Positions 9,395 through 17,749 of a stretch of 64,000 nt of DNA are shown here, piece by piece; positions within the stretch are counted from its first letter, which is position 1; each line of letters starts with the position of its first letter. Origin of the DNA: Clostridia bacterium (GTDB lineage: Bacteria; Bacillota; Clostridia; Lachnospirales; Anaerotignaceae); the NCBI GenBank assembly GCA_009929735.1, contig RZZU01000001.1, positions 1-64,000 on the forward strand, in the 5' to 3' direction. The position numbers and the translations under genes were made by a program. The notes beneath the pieces are model-generated. The model was not told the DNA's origin. It worked only from the letters and a program-made list of their open reading frames with translations, and searched no databases.

Positions 9395-9430
9395 AAGATA
9401 ATAATAGCTTGAATTATAAGGAGGAACTGC

Positions 9431-10672
9431 ATGAGGGCAGAAATTTTAGCAGTCGGAACAGAACTTTTGCTTGGAGATATTTTAAATACCAATGCACAAT
9501 ACTTAGCCAGAGAGCTGGCGGCATTAGGAATAGAGGTCTATTATCAAACCGTAGTGGGGGATAATCCCAAAAGACTGGAGGAAACCCTTTATCATGCGTT
9601 TTCCAGAGCCGACTTGGTAATTACCACCGGCGGCTTAGGGCCAACGGATGATGATTTGACGAAAGAAACAGCGGCAGATTACTTTGGAGAAAAGCTTGTT
9701 TTGGACGAAAAAGCCTTGGAGCAAATCCAAGTGATTTTTAACCGAATGGGCAAGGAAATGACTCAAAACAATAGAAAACAAGCCTTTGTTCCTGAAAATA
9801 ACAGCGTTGTTATGTATAATGCAAACGGAACTGCACCAGGAATTATCATTGAAAAAAATGGTAAAATCATCATCATGCTGCCAGGCCCTCCCAAAGAGGT
9901 TGTGCCAATGTTTGAAAAGCAGGCAAAGCCCTATCTGGCAAAGAAACAGGAGGATACCTTTATTTCCAGAGTGCTGCGTGTGGCCAGTGTTGGCGAAAGT
10001 GCCATGGAGGCCATGGTAAAGGATCTCATTGATGCCCAATCTAACCCCACCATCGCCCCCTATGCGAAGGAGGGGGAAGCACTTTTGCGTATTACTGCAA
10101 AGGCAAAGGATGAAGAGGAGGCAAACCGCCTGATTGACCCCATTGCTGTGGCGTTAAAGGCAAGATTGGGAAAATCCGTTTATGCCGAAGGGGAAACCAA
10201 TATGGAAACGGAGGTTGCCAAGTTATTGCTGGCGCAGAAAAAAACCATTGCCGTTGCGGAGTCCTGCACAGGTGGGGAAATTGCTTCTCAGTTGGTGCGC
10301 TACCCCGGTATTTCAGAGGTGTTCATAGAGGGCTGCGTGACCTATTCCAATGAGGCGAAAATGAAGCGGTTGGGCGTTTTAGCGGAAACCCTTGTAACTT
10401 GCGGTGCCGTAAGCAAGGAAACAGCGATGGAAATGGCGGAAGGAATTGCCAAAACTGCAGGGGCGGACATTGGTATTGCAACCACGGGCGTAGCAGGACC
10501 TGAAGGCGGAACCGAGGATAAGCCTGTGGGACTGGTTTATATTGGACTTTACAATAAAGGAACCGTGGAGGCCAAAGAGTTCCATTTTGCGGGAAACAGA
10601 AATAAAATAAGAGATCGCGCGACCTTCCAAGCTTTGGATTGGCTACGGAGAAAATTACAGTATGAGAAATAA
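9431..10672 (+). CDS. cinA: CinA: ADP-ribose pyrophosphatase/NMN deamidase family protein
   Basis: Two-domain protein of 413 residues. The N-terminal molybdopterin-binding-like domain (about 1-170, GTELLLGDILNTNAQYLA, TTGGLGPTDDD, MLPGPPKE) is linked to ADP-ribose hydrolysis. The C-terminal PncC-type domain (about 255-410, VAESCTGGEIAS, ATTGVAGPEGG) is linked to NMN deamidation. AAGGAGG precedes the ATG by eight bases. Overlap with the following transporter gene by 11 bases indicates co-transcription. The cinA-recA neighbourhood is conserved across Firmicutes; in pneumococcus CinA binds RecA, but nothing here shows competence genes. Confidence 0.95.
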   Translation: MRAEILAVGTELLLGDILNTNAQYLARELAALGIEVYYQTVVGDNPKRLEETLYHAFSRADLVITTGGLGPTDDDLTKETAADYFGEKLVLDEKALEQIQVIFNRMGKEMTQNNRKQAFVPENNSVVMYNANGTAPGIIIEKNGKIIIMLPGPPKEVVPMFEKQAKPYLAKKQEDTFISRVLRVASVGESAMEAMVKDLIDAQSNPTIAPYAKEGEALLRITAKAKDEEEANRLIDPIAVALKARLGKSVYAEGETNMETEVAKLLLAQKKTIAVAESCTGGEIASQLVRYPGISEVFIEGCVTYSNEAKMKRLGVLAETLVTCGAVSKETAMEMAEGIAKTAGADIGIATTGVAGPEGGTEDKPVGLVYIGLYNKGTVEAKEFHFAGNRNKIRDRATFQALDWLRRKLQYEK

Positions 10673-11540
10673 AGGGGACTGGATGCTGCTGATTGCAGCC
10701 ATGATTGGCGGCGGCGGGTTCATTGCAGTAAAATATCTTTTGGATTGGGGCTATAATCCGTATCAAGTGATGCTGGGCAGATTTTTTGTTGCGATGGTTT
10801 GCTTAAGTCTGGTATACCATAAAAAATTACGTCAAATTACAAAAAAAGAATGGAAAATGGGTGGCATTTTGGGTGTGCTGCTGGCGGCTACATTTATACT
10901 GCTGACGGTAGGGCTGCAATATACCACGCCATCTGTAAATGCTTTTTTATGTAACACACAGGCGGCAATTGTTCCGTTTATTTGCTGGGCGTTCTTTCGG
11001 CAAAGGCCTATGACAAGCTGTTTTCTTGCGGCTTTTCTGACACTTTTCGGTGTGGCACTGCTCTCGGTGACAAAGGATTTCAGAATTGATTTTGGTGCAA
11101 TTTTGTCGTTTGGCGCAGCGGCGGTTTTTTCGATGCAGATGGTTTTTATGGGAAAAGCTGTTCGTGAATGTGACTCTGTAAATATTGCCTTGGTGGAGCA
11201 TTTTACGGTAACGATAATTTCATGCTTTCTTGTGGCGGCAACGGGAATACATATGCCGCCGTTAAATGGAGCGGCGATTGTCAGTTTTTTATTTGTCGGT
11301 ATATTTTGCACAGCGGTATATTTTGTGTTGCAATCCATTGGGCAGCAGTATACCTCCGCCAACAAAACTGCAATTATTATTACTTCTGAGTCTATCTTTG
11401 CCGCAATGCTGTCAGTTTTGTTTTATGGTGAGCGAATGGGCTGGCGTGGTTTTTTGGGCTGCGGAATAATCTTTGCGGCAATGCTGCTGGCAGAAAAGCC
11501 AATCGGAAAAACAGTTGACACAGAAGAAAAAATAGGTTAA
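10662..11540 (+). CDS. EamA/DMT-family transporter
   Basis: Inner-membrane protein of 292 residues with about ten hydrophobic helices in two EamA repeats (about 8-140 and 150-285), of the drug/metabolite transporter superfamily. Substrate unknown. It starts inside the last codons of cinA. The insertion of a transporter between cinA and recA is unusual relative to Bacillus, where the two are adjacent. Its final codons contain the recA promoter, so recA is probably transcribed both by read-through and on its own. Confidence 0.85.
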   Translation: MRNKGDWMLLIAAMIGGGGFIAVKYLLDWGYNPYQVMLGRFFVAMVCLSLVYHKKLRQITKKEWKMGGILGVLLAATFILLTVGLQYTTPSVNAFLCNTQAAIVPFICWAFFRQRPMTSCFLAAFLTLFGVALLSVTKDFRIDFGAILSFGAAAVFSMQMVFMGKAVRECDSVNIALVEHFTVTIISCFLVAATGIHMPPLNGAAIVSFLFVGIFCTAVYFVLQSIGQQYTSANKTAIIITSESIFAAMLSVLFYGERMGWRGFLGCGIIFAAMLLAEKPIGKTVDTEEKIG

Positions 11541-11543
11541 CAT
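11515..11543 (+). promoter_or_regulatory. recA promoter
   Basis: TTGACA and TAACAT spaced by 17 bases, lying within the 3' end of the transporter gene. The start of transcription would fall in or next to the SOS box. Confidence 0.7.
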
Positions 11544-11545
11544 AA

Positions 11546-11557
11546 GAACGTAGGTTC
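11546..11557 (+). promoter_or_regulatory. LexA/DinR SOS box
   Basis: GAACGTAGGTTC, followed by G, fits the Gram-positive LexA consensus GAAC-N4-GTTC. It sits immediately downstream of the recA -10 element, where LexA would block RNA polymerase. Confidence 0.8.
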
Positions 11558-11582
11558 GTTATTTAGAGAGGGTGAGTATTCG

Positions 11583-12779
11583 TTGGCGAAGAAGGACGAT
11601 TCAAAAAAAGAAGAATATAATTTTGAAGATAAGGGCAAGGCACTTGAGGCAGCCTTAGGTCATATTGAAAAGCAGTTCGGCAAGGGTGCTGTCATGAAGC
11701 TTGGTGACAACAGCCGACAAATGAATGTTGAGGTTGTGCCCACAGGTTGCTTGAGCCTTGATGTGGCTTTGGGTGTTGGCGGCGTGCCAAAGGGCAGAAT
11801 TCTTGAGGTTTACGGTCCGGAATCCTCCGGCAAAACAACGGTTGCACTTCATATGGTTGCAGAAGTGCAAAAAAGAGGCGGAATTGCAGGCTATATTGAT
11901 GCGGAACACGCCATGGATCCTACCTATGCAAAGGCGTTAGGTGTAGATATTGACAATCTGTATATTTCTCAGCCTGATAACGGTGAACAGGCGTTGGAGA
12001 TTGTAGAAACGATGGTACGCTGTGGTGCGATTGATATGGTAGTAATCGATTCCGTGGCGGCGTTGGTGCCAAAAGCGGAAATTGAAGGAGAAATGGGTGA
12101 TTCTCATGTGGGCTTGCAAGCCAGATTAATGAGTCAGGCACTTAGAAAGCTTACGGGTATTACCAATAAATCCAAATGTACAGTCGTTTTTATTAACCAG
12201 TTGAGAGAAAAAATAGGCGTAACCTATGGTAATCCAGAAACAACCACAGGTGGTCGTGCACTGAAATTTTATGCGACAATTCGTATTGACATCAGAAAGA
12301 CGGATGTACTGAAGCAAGGGACAGAATTAGTAGGAAATAGAATCAAGGCAAAAGTTGCAAAAAATAAAGTTGCCCCGCCTTTTAAAGTAGCGGAGTTTGA
12401 CATTGTATATGGGCATGGTATCTCCAAGGAAGGGGATATTTTGGATTTAGCCGCAGATGTAAATATTATCAATAAAAGCGGTTCATGGTATTCCTATAAG
12501 GAAACAAGAATCGGTCAGGGCAGAGAGAATGCAAAGCAGTTTTTGCAAGAGCATCCTGACATTTCCCTTGAGGTTGAAAATGGGGTAAGAGAACAGTATG
12601 GCTTGCCTGCTTTACCTGAACTAAAGGGACAGGAGAAACAGGAAACACCAGAAAAGTTGGAAAAGCCAGAGCCGCAGAAGCCCCAGAAAACACAAAAAAC
12701 AAAGGAACCGCAGGAAATACAGAGAATACATGAAGAGGAAGACGGCACTTCGGCTGTTGAAGAATTGGATTTGGAATAA
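11583..12779 (+). CDS. recA: Recombinase RecA
   Basis: Strand-exchange protein and LexA co-protease. 398 residues. Walker [10 protein letters not shown] is at about 78-86. The L1/L2 DNA-binding region, [20 protein letters not shown] and GRALKFYA are intact. The start is TTG at 11583 with GAGAGGGTGAG upstream. The core ends near residue 340; the last 55-60 residues are a low-complexity tail rich in Pro, Gln, Lys and Glu with a repeated P-E-K/P-Q-K pattern and an acidic end, longer than in most RecA proteins (about 345-355 residues). Induced through its own SOS box; followed by a terminator and recX. Confidence 0.98.
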   Translation: MAKKDDSKKEEYNFEDKGKALEAALGHIEKQFGKGAVMKLGDNSRQMNVEVVPTGCLSLDVALGVGGVPKGRILEVYGPESSGKTTVALHMVAEVQKRGGIAGYIDAEHAMDPTYAKALGVDIDNLYISQPDNGEQALEIVETMVRCGAIDMVVIDSVAALVPKAEIEGEMGDSHVGLQARLMSQALRKLTGITNKSKCTVVFINQLREKIGVTYGNPETTTGGRALKFYATIRIDIRKTDVLKQGTELVGNRIKAKVAKNKVAPPFKVAEFDIVYGHGISKEGDILDLAADVNIINKSGSWYSYKETRIGQGRENAKQFLQEHPDISLEVENGVREQYGLPALPELKGQEKQETPEKLEKPEPQKPQKTQKTKEPQEIQRIHEEEDGTSAVEELDLE

Positions 12780-12782
12780 ACA

Positions 12783-12815
12783 AAAAAACCGGCTATCAAA
12801 GGGTAGTCGGTTTTT
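12783..12815 (+). terminator. Terminator after recA
   Basis: AAACCGGCTA and TAGTCGGTTTTT pair around a short loop and end in five T, separating recA from recX. Confidence 0.8.
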
Positions 12816-12851
12816 CTATGCAGTATTGTCATAGTGCATTCAAAAAAAATA

Positions 12852-12860
12852 TGGTATAAT
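12852..12860 (+). promoter_or_regulatory. Extended -10 promoter of recX
   Basis: TGGTATAAT, 27 bases before the recX start codon; no convincing -35 element. Confidence 0.55.
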
Positions 12861-12887
12861 GACAAAAAAGCGAGGAGAAAACGTACG

Positions 12888-13505
12888 ATGCTGGTGACCA
12901 AAATTACGCCGCAAAAGAGAGATACGGCAAAATATAATATTTATATCGACGGAGAATATGTTTTTGCCCTTCTGCCGCAGGATATGGAATACTTTCATAT
13001 TAAAGAAGGCGGCGAGGTATCCGAAAAAACCGTTGCCTTTATTCAAAGGACACTGATCTATGCCCAAGCGCAGGATACAGCCTTGCATTTTATTGGGTAT
13101 AAGATGCGCACGGAAAAAGAGGTGCGCCAAAAGCTGACAGAAAGCGGTTTTGCAGAAGAAATCATGGAAGAGGTAATGGTTTTTCTGAGCAAATATCAAT
13201 ATACGGACGACAGAGCGTATGCGCAACGGTATATCAATGAGCGTTTGCGTTTGAGTCCCAGAGGCGCCTATGCTTTGCGCATGGAACTGCTGCAAAGGGG
13301 GATTTCGGCGGATATATGCGAAGAGGTATTGTCGCTGACGGATTTTTCAGAAACAGAGGATGCCGTGAAATGGCTGGAGAAAAAAACAAGGGATCAATGG
13401 CCGCCGGATGAAAAAAAGAGGAAGCAGCTATACGGCTTTTTGCAGCGAAAGGGCTATTCCTATGGTGTAATCAAGGATGCTTTTGAGGTAATGAATCAAC
13501 AATAG
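12888..13505 (+). CDS. recX: Regulatory protein RecX
   Basis: Modulator of RecA filaments. 205 residues of three-helix repeats typical of RecX: KMRTEKEVRQKLTESGF, RAYAQRYINERLRLSPRG, then a C-terminal repeat GFLQRKGYSYGVIKDAF. The ATG at 12888 has GAGGAG eleven bases upstream; the longer reading from 12834 would run through the promoter. Adjacent to recA but with its own promoter and a terminator in between, so it may be expressed without SOS induction. Confidence 0.9.
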   Translation: MLVTKITPQKRDTAKYNIYIDGEYVFALLPQDMEYFHIKEGGEVSEKTVAFIQRTLIYAQAQDTALHFIGYKMRTEKEVRQKLTESGFAEEIMEEVMVFLSKYQYTDDRAYAQRYINERLRLSPRGAYALRMELLQRGISADICEEVLSLTDFSETEDAVKWLEKKTRDQWPPDEKKRKQLYGFLQRKGYSYGVIKDAFEVMNQQ

Positions 13506-13520
13506 GCAGGGTGAGGGAGT

Positions 13521-16292
13521 ATGGATTTTTGTTTGGCTGAAATAAGAGAGCTGCAGAAAAGTTTTGGGGAATCATATAAAAACGGTGATTTCAAAAAGGC
13601 TTTATTCCTAGGGAAACAATTATTGGAGCTTTATAAAAAAAACGGGGATTTGGAGTATCCAGGCTTTGCGGAGGATACGCATAATGTTGCGTTTATTTTT
13701 GATGAATTGGGTTTCTACGATAAAGCGGCTGAATACTATCGCCAAGCGGCATCCTTGAAAAAAGCACGCTGCGGTGAATCAGCGGCATATGCTGATACGT
13801 TGAACAATCTTGCCATTGCATACAGCAATTTGGGGGAGAATGAAAAGGCATTAAAAACACATCTTTGTGTGTTAGCGGTGCGTCAGAAAATGTTGGGACG
13901 AGAGCATATGGATTATATTCATACGTTATACAACTTGGGGAATGTCTATGAAGCTCTGACGCAATATGACAAAGCCCTTGAAAACCATGGACAGGCTTTG
14001 GAACAGAGCCGTTGCTGTAAGGCAATGCAGATCATGGATGTGGCGGATATTCATATTTCTATGGCACGGTGTTTTGAAAAAACAGGGAATTATAAAAAAG
14101 CGATTTTTTATTATGAATTTGCATTGGAAATTATAGAAAAAAAGCTTGGAATACGGAGCCTTCCCTATATTACGAACGCCCTCTCCTTGGCATTTGTTTG
14201 TGAAAAAGCGGAGTTTACGGGGCTTGCCGTGGAATACTGTGAGCGTGTGGTTGAAATTCGCAGAAAGATATTTCCCGAAAGGCATTTGGATTATGTGAAT
14301 AACCTGAGCTACCTTGCTGCTTTATGCTGCAAGGACGGTCAGTTCGAGAAAGCTTTCCAGCTGCACAAGAAAGCGTTGGAGCTGGTTGAGCATATATTTG
14401 GACAAAAGCATTTATTATATGCGGATATTTTGGATATGCTTGCAATGGATTTTTGCTTTGGGAAGGATTTTACCAAAGCCTTGGAATACAGCCAAAAGGC
14501 ACTCGAATTAAGGGAAACATTAATGCCTGAAGAAGCTGTTCTAATGACAAAAAGCTATATGACATTAGGTGAAATTGCGATGGAAATGGGCAACTGCACA
14601 CTGGCATTATCCTATTATCAAAGATCATTGCATATTTTGGAGGAGGATAATGGAGAAAACAGGAGTACGCTTTCCACTGTTTGGTACAAAATTGCCCGAT
14701 TATTTGATCATCAAGGTGTTTATGAGGCGGCAGCTTTTTTATATGAGCTTGCCTTAAAAATGAGAAACTCTTTTTCTTCTGCAAATAAGGAAGCGGACCT
14801 TTCTTTGATGAATGCCCATGTGCAAATGCGCCTAAAGCAGGGAGAACATGAAAAAGCGGTGTTCCTTTGCCTTGAAATGGAAAGGATGGCGAAGGAGCTG
14901 TATGGAAAACATCATCCTGCCTACGCCATAGCACTCAAGCAGCTTGGGGTTGCCTACCAAAAATCCGGAGAATTGGTGGCTGCGTCAAACTATCTGGAGG
15001 AAGCGCTGGCAATCCAGAAAGAAGCCTTGGATGAGGACAATCCGATTTATATAAAAACCTTGGAGGCGTTTGCGGAGGTTTGTTTTTATCGGGGGGACTG
15101 CCTCCGTGCAATTCAGCTTTACAAGGAGCGGGATGATGTAAATTTTGAGGAAACTGCCCAAGAGCAAGGAGAGGCTGCCTGCACGTTGCTTGCCATTGGC
15201 AATTGCTATTTAAAATTAGGGGAGAAGGACAAGGCAAGGGTATGCTTGGCTGAGGCGGAGGGCAAAATGCTCAGGAACCGCTTGTTGCCAAACGAAAGAT
15301 ATAGATATTTAAAGGAGCTGTATGCGGCGGGAAAAAACGGAAGTTTTCCAATCAGCCGACCTGTAAAAAGGCGTATGCGGGATGGGGAACGTAGGTGTCT
15401 AGAGGACACGGTTTCTTTTCTGGCGCAGGTGTATAAAAATAATGATGTGAAAACCAGTCGGGAAAAAGAGCGGAGGGCGATTTCTGCATTTTCCTTGGGC
15501 GAAATCTATCAGATGCTCGGCAAGAAGGAGGAAGCAATCTATTGGTATTCTTTGGCGGAAAAAGAGGCTGAGCCGAAATATTATGTGCGGGCCTGTACTG
15601 GATTGGGCGAGGCGTATTTGGCGTATGGGGAAGAAGAAAAAGCCTATCGGAAATTTATCAATGCCAAGGAGTATATTGCGGAATACGGCAATATGAATTC
15701 TCTGGAGTATTGCCGACTGCTGGGTCATATAGGCGATTATTTTTTAAAAAAAGGCAATAAGGAAACGGCACTTCGCTTTTATCATTCATGGAACCAGCTG
15801 TATGAAGCGCTTTGCTTGCCTGAGTGTGCTTCCTATGATAGCAGGATAGATAAAATCGGCAGGATTTTGACAGCTTTTGAAAGATACAAGGAAGCGATGG
15901 AGCTGTACTATATATTGTCTGTGTCAATCCGAAACCGTGAGGGTGAAACCACAAAGTTTGCAAGGCTGCTTTTGCGCATTGCAACACTTCATATTCAAAT
16001 AGGTGAGGCAAAGGAAGCGGAACCCCTACTGGATCATGTTTTGATTTTAGCTGGAAAAAGCGGGATAACCACTGAACCCTTCGGAAAAATATGTGATAAG
16101 GTGGGCAGACTTTACAGCATGGCAGGGCTGGAGGACAAAGCAATGGAGGCGTTGAAGCTGGCTTATCAAGAAAATTTGCAAGGGAAAAAATGCCTCACAA
16201 AGGAAGGTTTGCAGCTTTTATGTGAGCTATTATGGAAAAAAGGCGATAGCAAAGCTTATTTTTCCGCAAAAAATGGGCGAGAAATAGAATAG
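13521..16292 (+). CDS. Large all-TPR repeat protein
   Basis: 923 residues built almost wholly of tetratricopeptide repeats of about 42 residues resembling the kinesin-light-chain type, for example TLNNLAIAYSNLGENEKALK and TLYNLGNVYEALTQYDKALE. No signal peptide, membrane segment, enzyme domain or DNA-binding motif is visible, so it is probably a cytoplasmic protein-binding scaffold. A stretch near residues 600-660 is less regular and Arg/Lys-rich, splitting the repeats into two solenoids. It follows recX by 15 bases with GGGTGAGGG before the ATG and so may be co-transcribed with it. I do not recognise a named family beyond TPR and assign no function. Confidence 0.85.
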   Translation: MDFCLAEIRELQKSFGESYKNGDFKKALFLGKQLLELYKKNGDLEYPGFAEDTHNVAFIFDELGFYDKAAEYYRQAASLKKARCGESAAYADTLNNLAIAYSNLGENEKALKTHLCVLAVRQKMLGREHMDYIHTLYNLGNVYEALTQYDKALENHGQALEQSRCCKAMQIMDVADIHISMARCFEKTGNYKKAIFYYEFALEIIEKKLGIRSLPYITNALSLAFVCEKAEFTGLAVEYCERVVEIRRKIFPERHLDYVNNLSYLAALCCKDGQFEKAFQLHKKALELVEHIFGQKHLLYADILDMLAMDFCFGKDFTKALEYSQKALELRETLMPEEAVLMTKSYMTLGEIAMEMGNCTLALSYYQRSLHILEEDNGENRSTLSTVWYKIARLFDHQGVYEAAAFLYELALKMRNSFSSANKEADLSLMNAHVQMRLKQGEHEKAVFLCLEMERMAKELYGKHHPAYAIALKQLGVAYQKSGELVAASNYLEEALAIQKEALDEDNPIYIKTLEAFAEVCFYRGDCLRAIQLYKERDDVNFEETAQEQGEAACTLLAIGNCYLKLGEKDKARVCLAEAEGKMLRNRLLPNERYRYLKELYAAGKNGSFPISRPVKRRMRDGERRCLEDTVSFLAQVYKNNDVKTSREKERRAISAFSLGEIYQMLGKKEEAIYWYSLAEKEAEPKYYVRACTGLGEAYLAYGEEEKAYRKFINAKEYIAEYGNMNSLEYCRLLGHIGDYFLKKGNKETALRFYHSWNQLYEALCLPECASYDSRIDKIGRILTAFERYKEAMELYYILSVSIRNREGETTKFARLLLRIATLHIQIGEAKEAEPLLDHVLILAGKSGITTEPFGKICDKVGRLYSMAGLEDKAMEALKLAYQENLQGKKCLTKEGLQLLCELLWKKGDSKAYFSAKNGREIE

Positions 16293-16298
16293 TTTTTG

Positions 16299-16327
16299 TT
16301 GACATGGCTTTTTGGCTGTGATACTAT
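16299..16327 (+). promoter_or_regulatory. Promoter of the rplU operon
   Basis: TTGACA and TACTAT with 17 bases between, right after the TPR gene. Confidence 0.8.
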
Positions 16328-16329
16328 AT

Positions 16330-16415
16330 TGTAGTATGTTCAGCCGCACGGAGAGGTTCTGGAAAATCAAGGAAAGGCTTTGATTACCGTATTCGGCGAG
16401 TAAATTGCGAGGAGG
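16330..16415 (+). promoter_or_regulatory. L21 ribosomal protein leader
   Basis: The untranslated leader contains the segments I associate with the Firmicutes L21 leader: GTTCAGCCGCACGGAGAGG, a variable hairpin, then CGTATTCGGCGAGTAAA and TTGCGAGGAGGTG. Such leaders are thought to mediate autoregulation by a ribosomal protein. Recognition is from memory of the motif, without a covariance search. Confidence 0.7.
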
Positions 16416-16422
16416 TGTTCAT

Positions 16423-16728
16423 ATGTACGCAATTATTGAAACAGGCGGAAAGCAGTATAAGGTAGCTGAAGGTGATGTCATCACAGTTGAAAAGTTAGGC
16501 GTAGAAGCTGGTCAGGAGTTTACTTTTGAAAAGGTTCTTGTTTTAGCAAAAGACGGTGACGTTAAAGTTGGTGCTCCTTATGTTGAAGGCGCTGCTGTTA
16601 CAGCTTCTGTAATTGGTGATGGCAAGGACAAAAAGGTTATTATTTATAAGTACAAATCCAAAAAAGGCTTTCACAAGAAAAAAGGTCACAGACAGCCTTT
16701 TACAAAATTACAGATTAAATCTATCTAA
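16423..16728 (+). CDS. rplU: 50S ribosomal protein L21
   Basis: Large-subunit protein of 101 residues beginning [18 protein letters not shown], ending in the conserved [14 protein letters not shown] segment. The ATG at 16423 has GAGGAGGTG upstream; an in-frame ATG-like start at 16405 lies within the leader and is rejected. First gene of rplU-prp-rpmA. Confidence 0.98.
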   Translation: MYAIIETGGKQYKVAEGDVITVEKLGVEAGQEFTFEKVLVLAKDGDVKVGAPYVEGAAVTASVIGDGKDKKVIIYKYKSKKGFHKKKGHRQPFTKLQIKSI

Positions 16729-16730
16729 TT

Positions 16731-17063
16731 ATGATAAATGCTATGATTTATCGTAAAGACGGAAAAATCTGCGGGATTGAGTTGACCGGACATGCAGGCT
16801 ATGCAAAAAGCGGCAAGGACATTGTTTGTTCTGCAGTATCTGCATTGATGCTGAACACCGTAAATGCCATTGAGCATTTTACGGAAATTCCATTTCGCTG
16901 TGAGGCGGATGAAAAAAAAGGCGGTTTTCTTAAAATCCTTTTCCCTTTAGAGGGCATGGCAGACCATGATACGCAGTTGCTCTTGCAAACGCTCGAAATG
17001 GGTTTGTCAGCAATAGAAACGGAATATAAACAGTATTTTACTTTGAATTATAAGGAGGTGTAA
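16731..17063 (+). CDS. prp: Ribosomal-processing cysteine protease Prp
   Basis: Cysteine protease that removes the N-terminal extension of L27. 110 residues. The catalytic pair is visible as His in LTGHAGYA (near residue 21) and Cys in DIVCSAVSAL (near 34). It begins two bases after rplU without a clear ribosome-binding site, suggesting translational coupling. The ribosome-binding site of rpmA lies in its last codons. The operon order L21-Prp-L27 is conserved in Firmicutes whose L27 needs cleavage. Confidence 0.95.
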   Translation: MINAMIYRKDGKICGIELTGHAGYAKSGKDIVCSAVSALMLNTVNAIEHFTEIPFRCEADEKKGGFLKILFPLEGMADHDTQLLLQTLEMGLSAIETEYKQYFTLNYKEV

Positions 17064-17066
17064 GTG

Positions 17067-17357
17067 ATGTTCAGATTAAACCTTCAGTTCTTCGCGCATC
17101 ATAAGGGCGGCGGTTCCACAAAGAATGGTCGTGACTCAAATGCGAAAAGACTTGGCGCAAAACGTGCAGATGGTCAGTTTGTTTTGGCTGGCAATATCTT
17201 ATACACACAGAGGGGCACAAAGATTCACCCCGGCGTAAATGTTGGTAGAGGCGGTAACGACACTTTGTTTGCTTTGGCTGACGGACGTGTAAAGTATGAA
17301 AGAAAAGGCAGAGATAAAAAACAGGTTTCTGTTTATCCTATCGAAATTGCTGAATAA
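17067..17357 (+). CDS. rpmA: 50S ribosomal protein L27 (Prp-cleaved precursor)
   Basis: Protein near the peptidyl-transferase centre. 96 residues. The N-terminus [20 protein letters not shown] contains the LNLQFF extension; in Staphylococcus Prp cuts between F and A, and the same bond exists here (FF-A). The ATG at 17067 is preferred over the GTG one codon upstream because AAGGAGG is spaced better from it. Followed by a strong terminator. Confidence 0.97.
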   Translation: MFRLNLQFFAHHKGGGSTKNGRDSNAKRLGAKRADGQFVLAGNILYTQRGTKIHPGVNVGRGGNDTLFALADGRVKYERKGRDKKQVSVYPIEIAE

Positions 17358-17365
17358 GAATTGCG

Positions 17366-17397
17366 AAGGCTTCAAATGATACCATTTGAAGCCTTTT
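17366..17397 (+). terminator. Terminator of the rplU operon
   Basis: AAGGCTTCAAATG and CATTTGAAGCC form a near-perfect stem followed by five T. Confidence 0.9.
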
Positions 17398-17437
17398 TCG
17401 TGAAAAGCAAACGGTTTTTGCTTTTGACGAAAAAGGC
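17391..17437 (+). other. Second, overlapping hairpin after rpmA
   Basis: GCCTTTTTCGT (17391-17401) is the exact inverse of ACGAAAAAGGC (17427-17437), with AAAAGCAAA and TTTTTGCTTTT pairing inside. It shares its left arm with the terminator, so the two stems are alternatives. A similar hairpin follows the rplS terminator at 45201-45246. Confidence 0.6.
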
Positions 17438-17596
17438 GGAGGCTTGAAAGGTGATTGGAAAAGTGCAAAATAAAAGTCAAGACCATGAGGTTTTCTCGCA
17501 GCCAGTGCTTTCATAAAAATGGTTAAAACTTTTGTAATGGAGTATTGTTTCCTTTTGATTATTTAGCAAAAATGAATATTTTTGCGGGTAAAGTTT

Positions 17597-17713
17597 AGGT
17601 CAAGCCTTTTTAAAATTGCACCGCCCAAGACAGGGCGGCTGCAACCTTGCAGCTTTTGCTGAGCAAAAGTGCTTGACCCGTTTGCAGGGTTCGGGACAGA
17701 GTCCCGAGAACTT
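17597..17713 (+). repeat. String-of-hairpins repeat, partial or diverged copy D
   Basis: Contains CCGCCC/GGGCGG, GCAACCTTGC, CTTTTGCTGAGCAAAAG followed by TGCTTGACCCG, and TCGGGACAGAGTCCCGA. The middle block matches copy C (CTTTTGCAAAGCAAAAG then GAGTGACCC). The rest of the 392-base gap between rpmA and obgE holds the terminators already listed and no gene. Confidence 0.55.
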
Positions 17714-17749
17714 GTGGTTAGAGGTAATTAAATAAAGAGGTGAAAGAAA

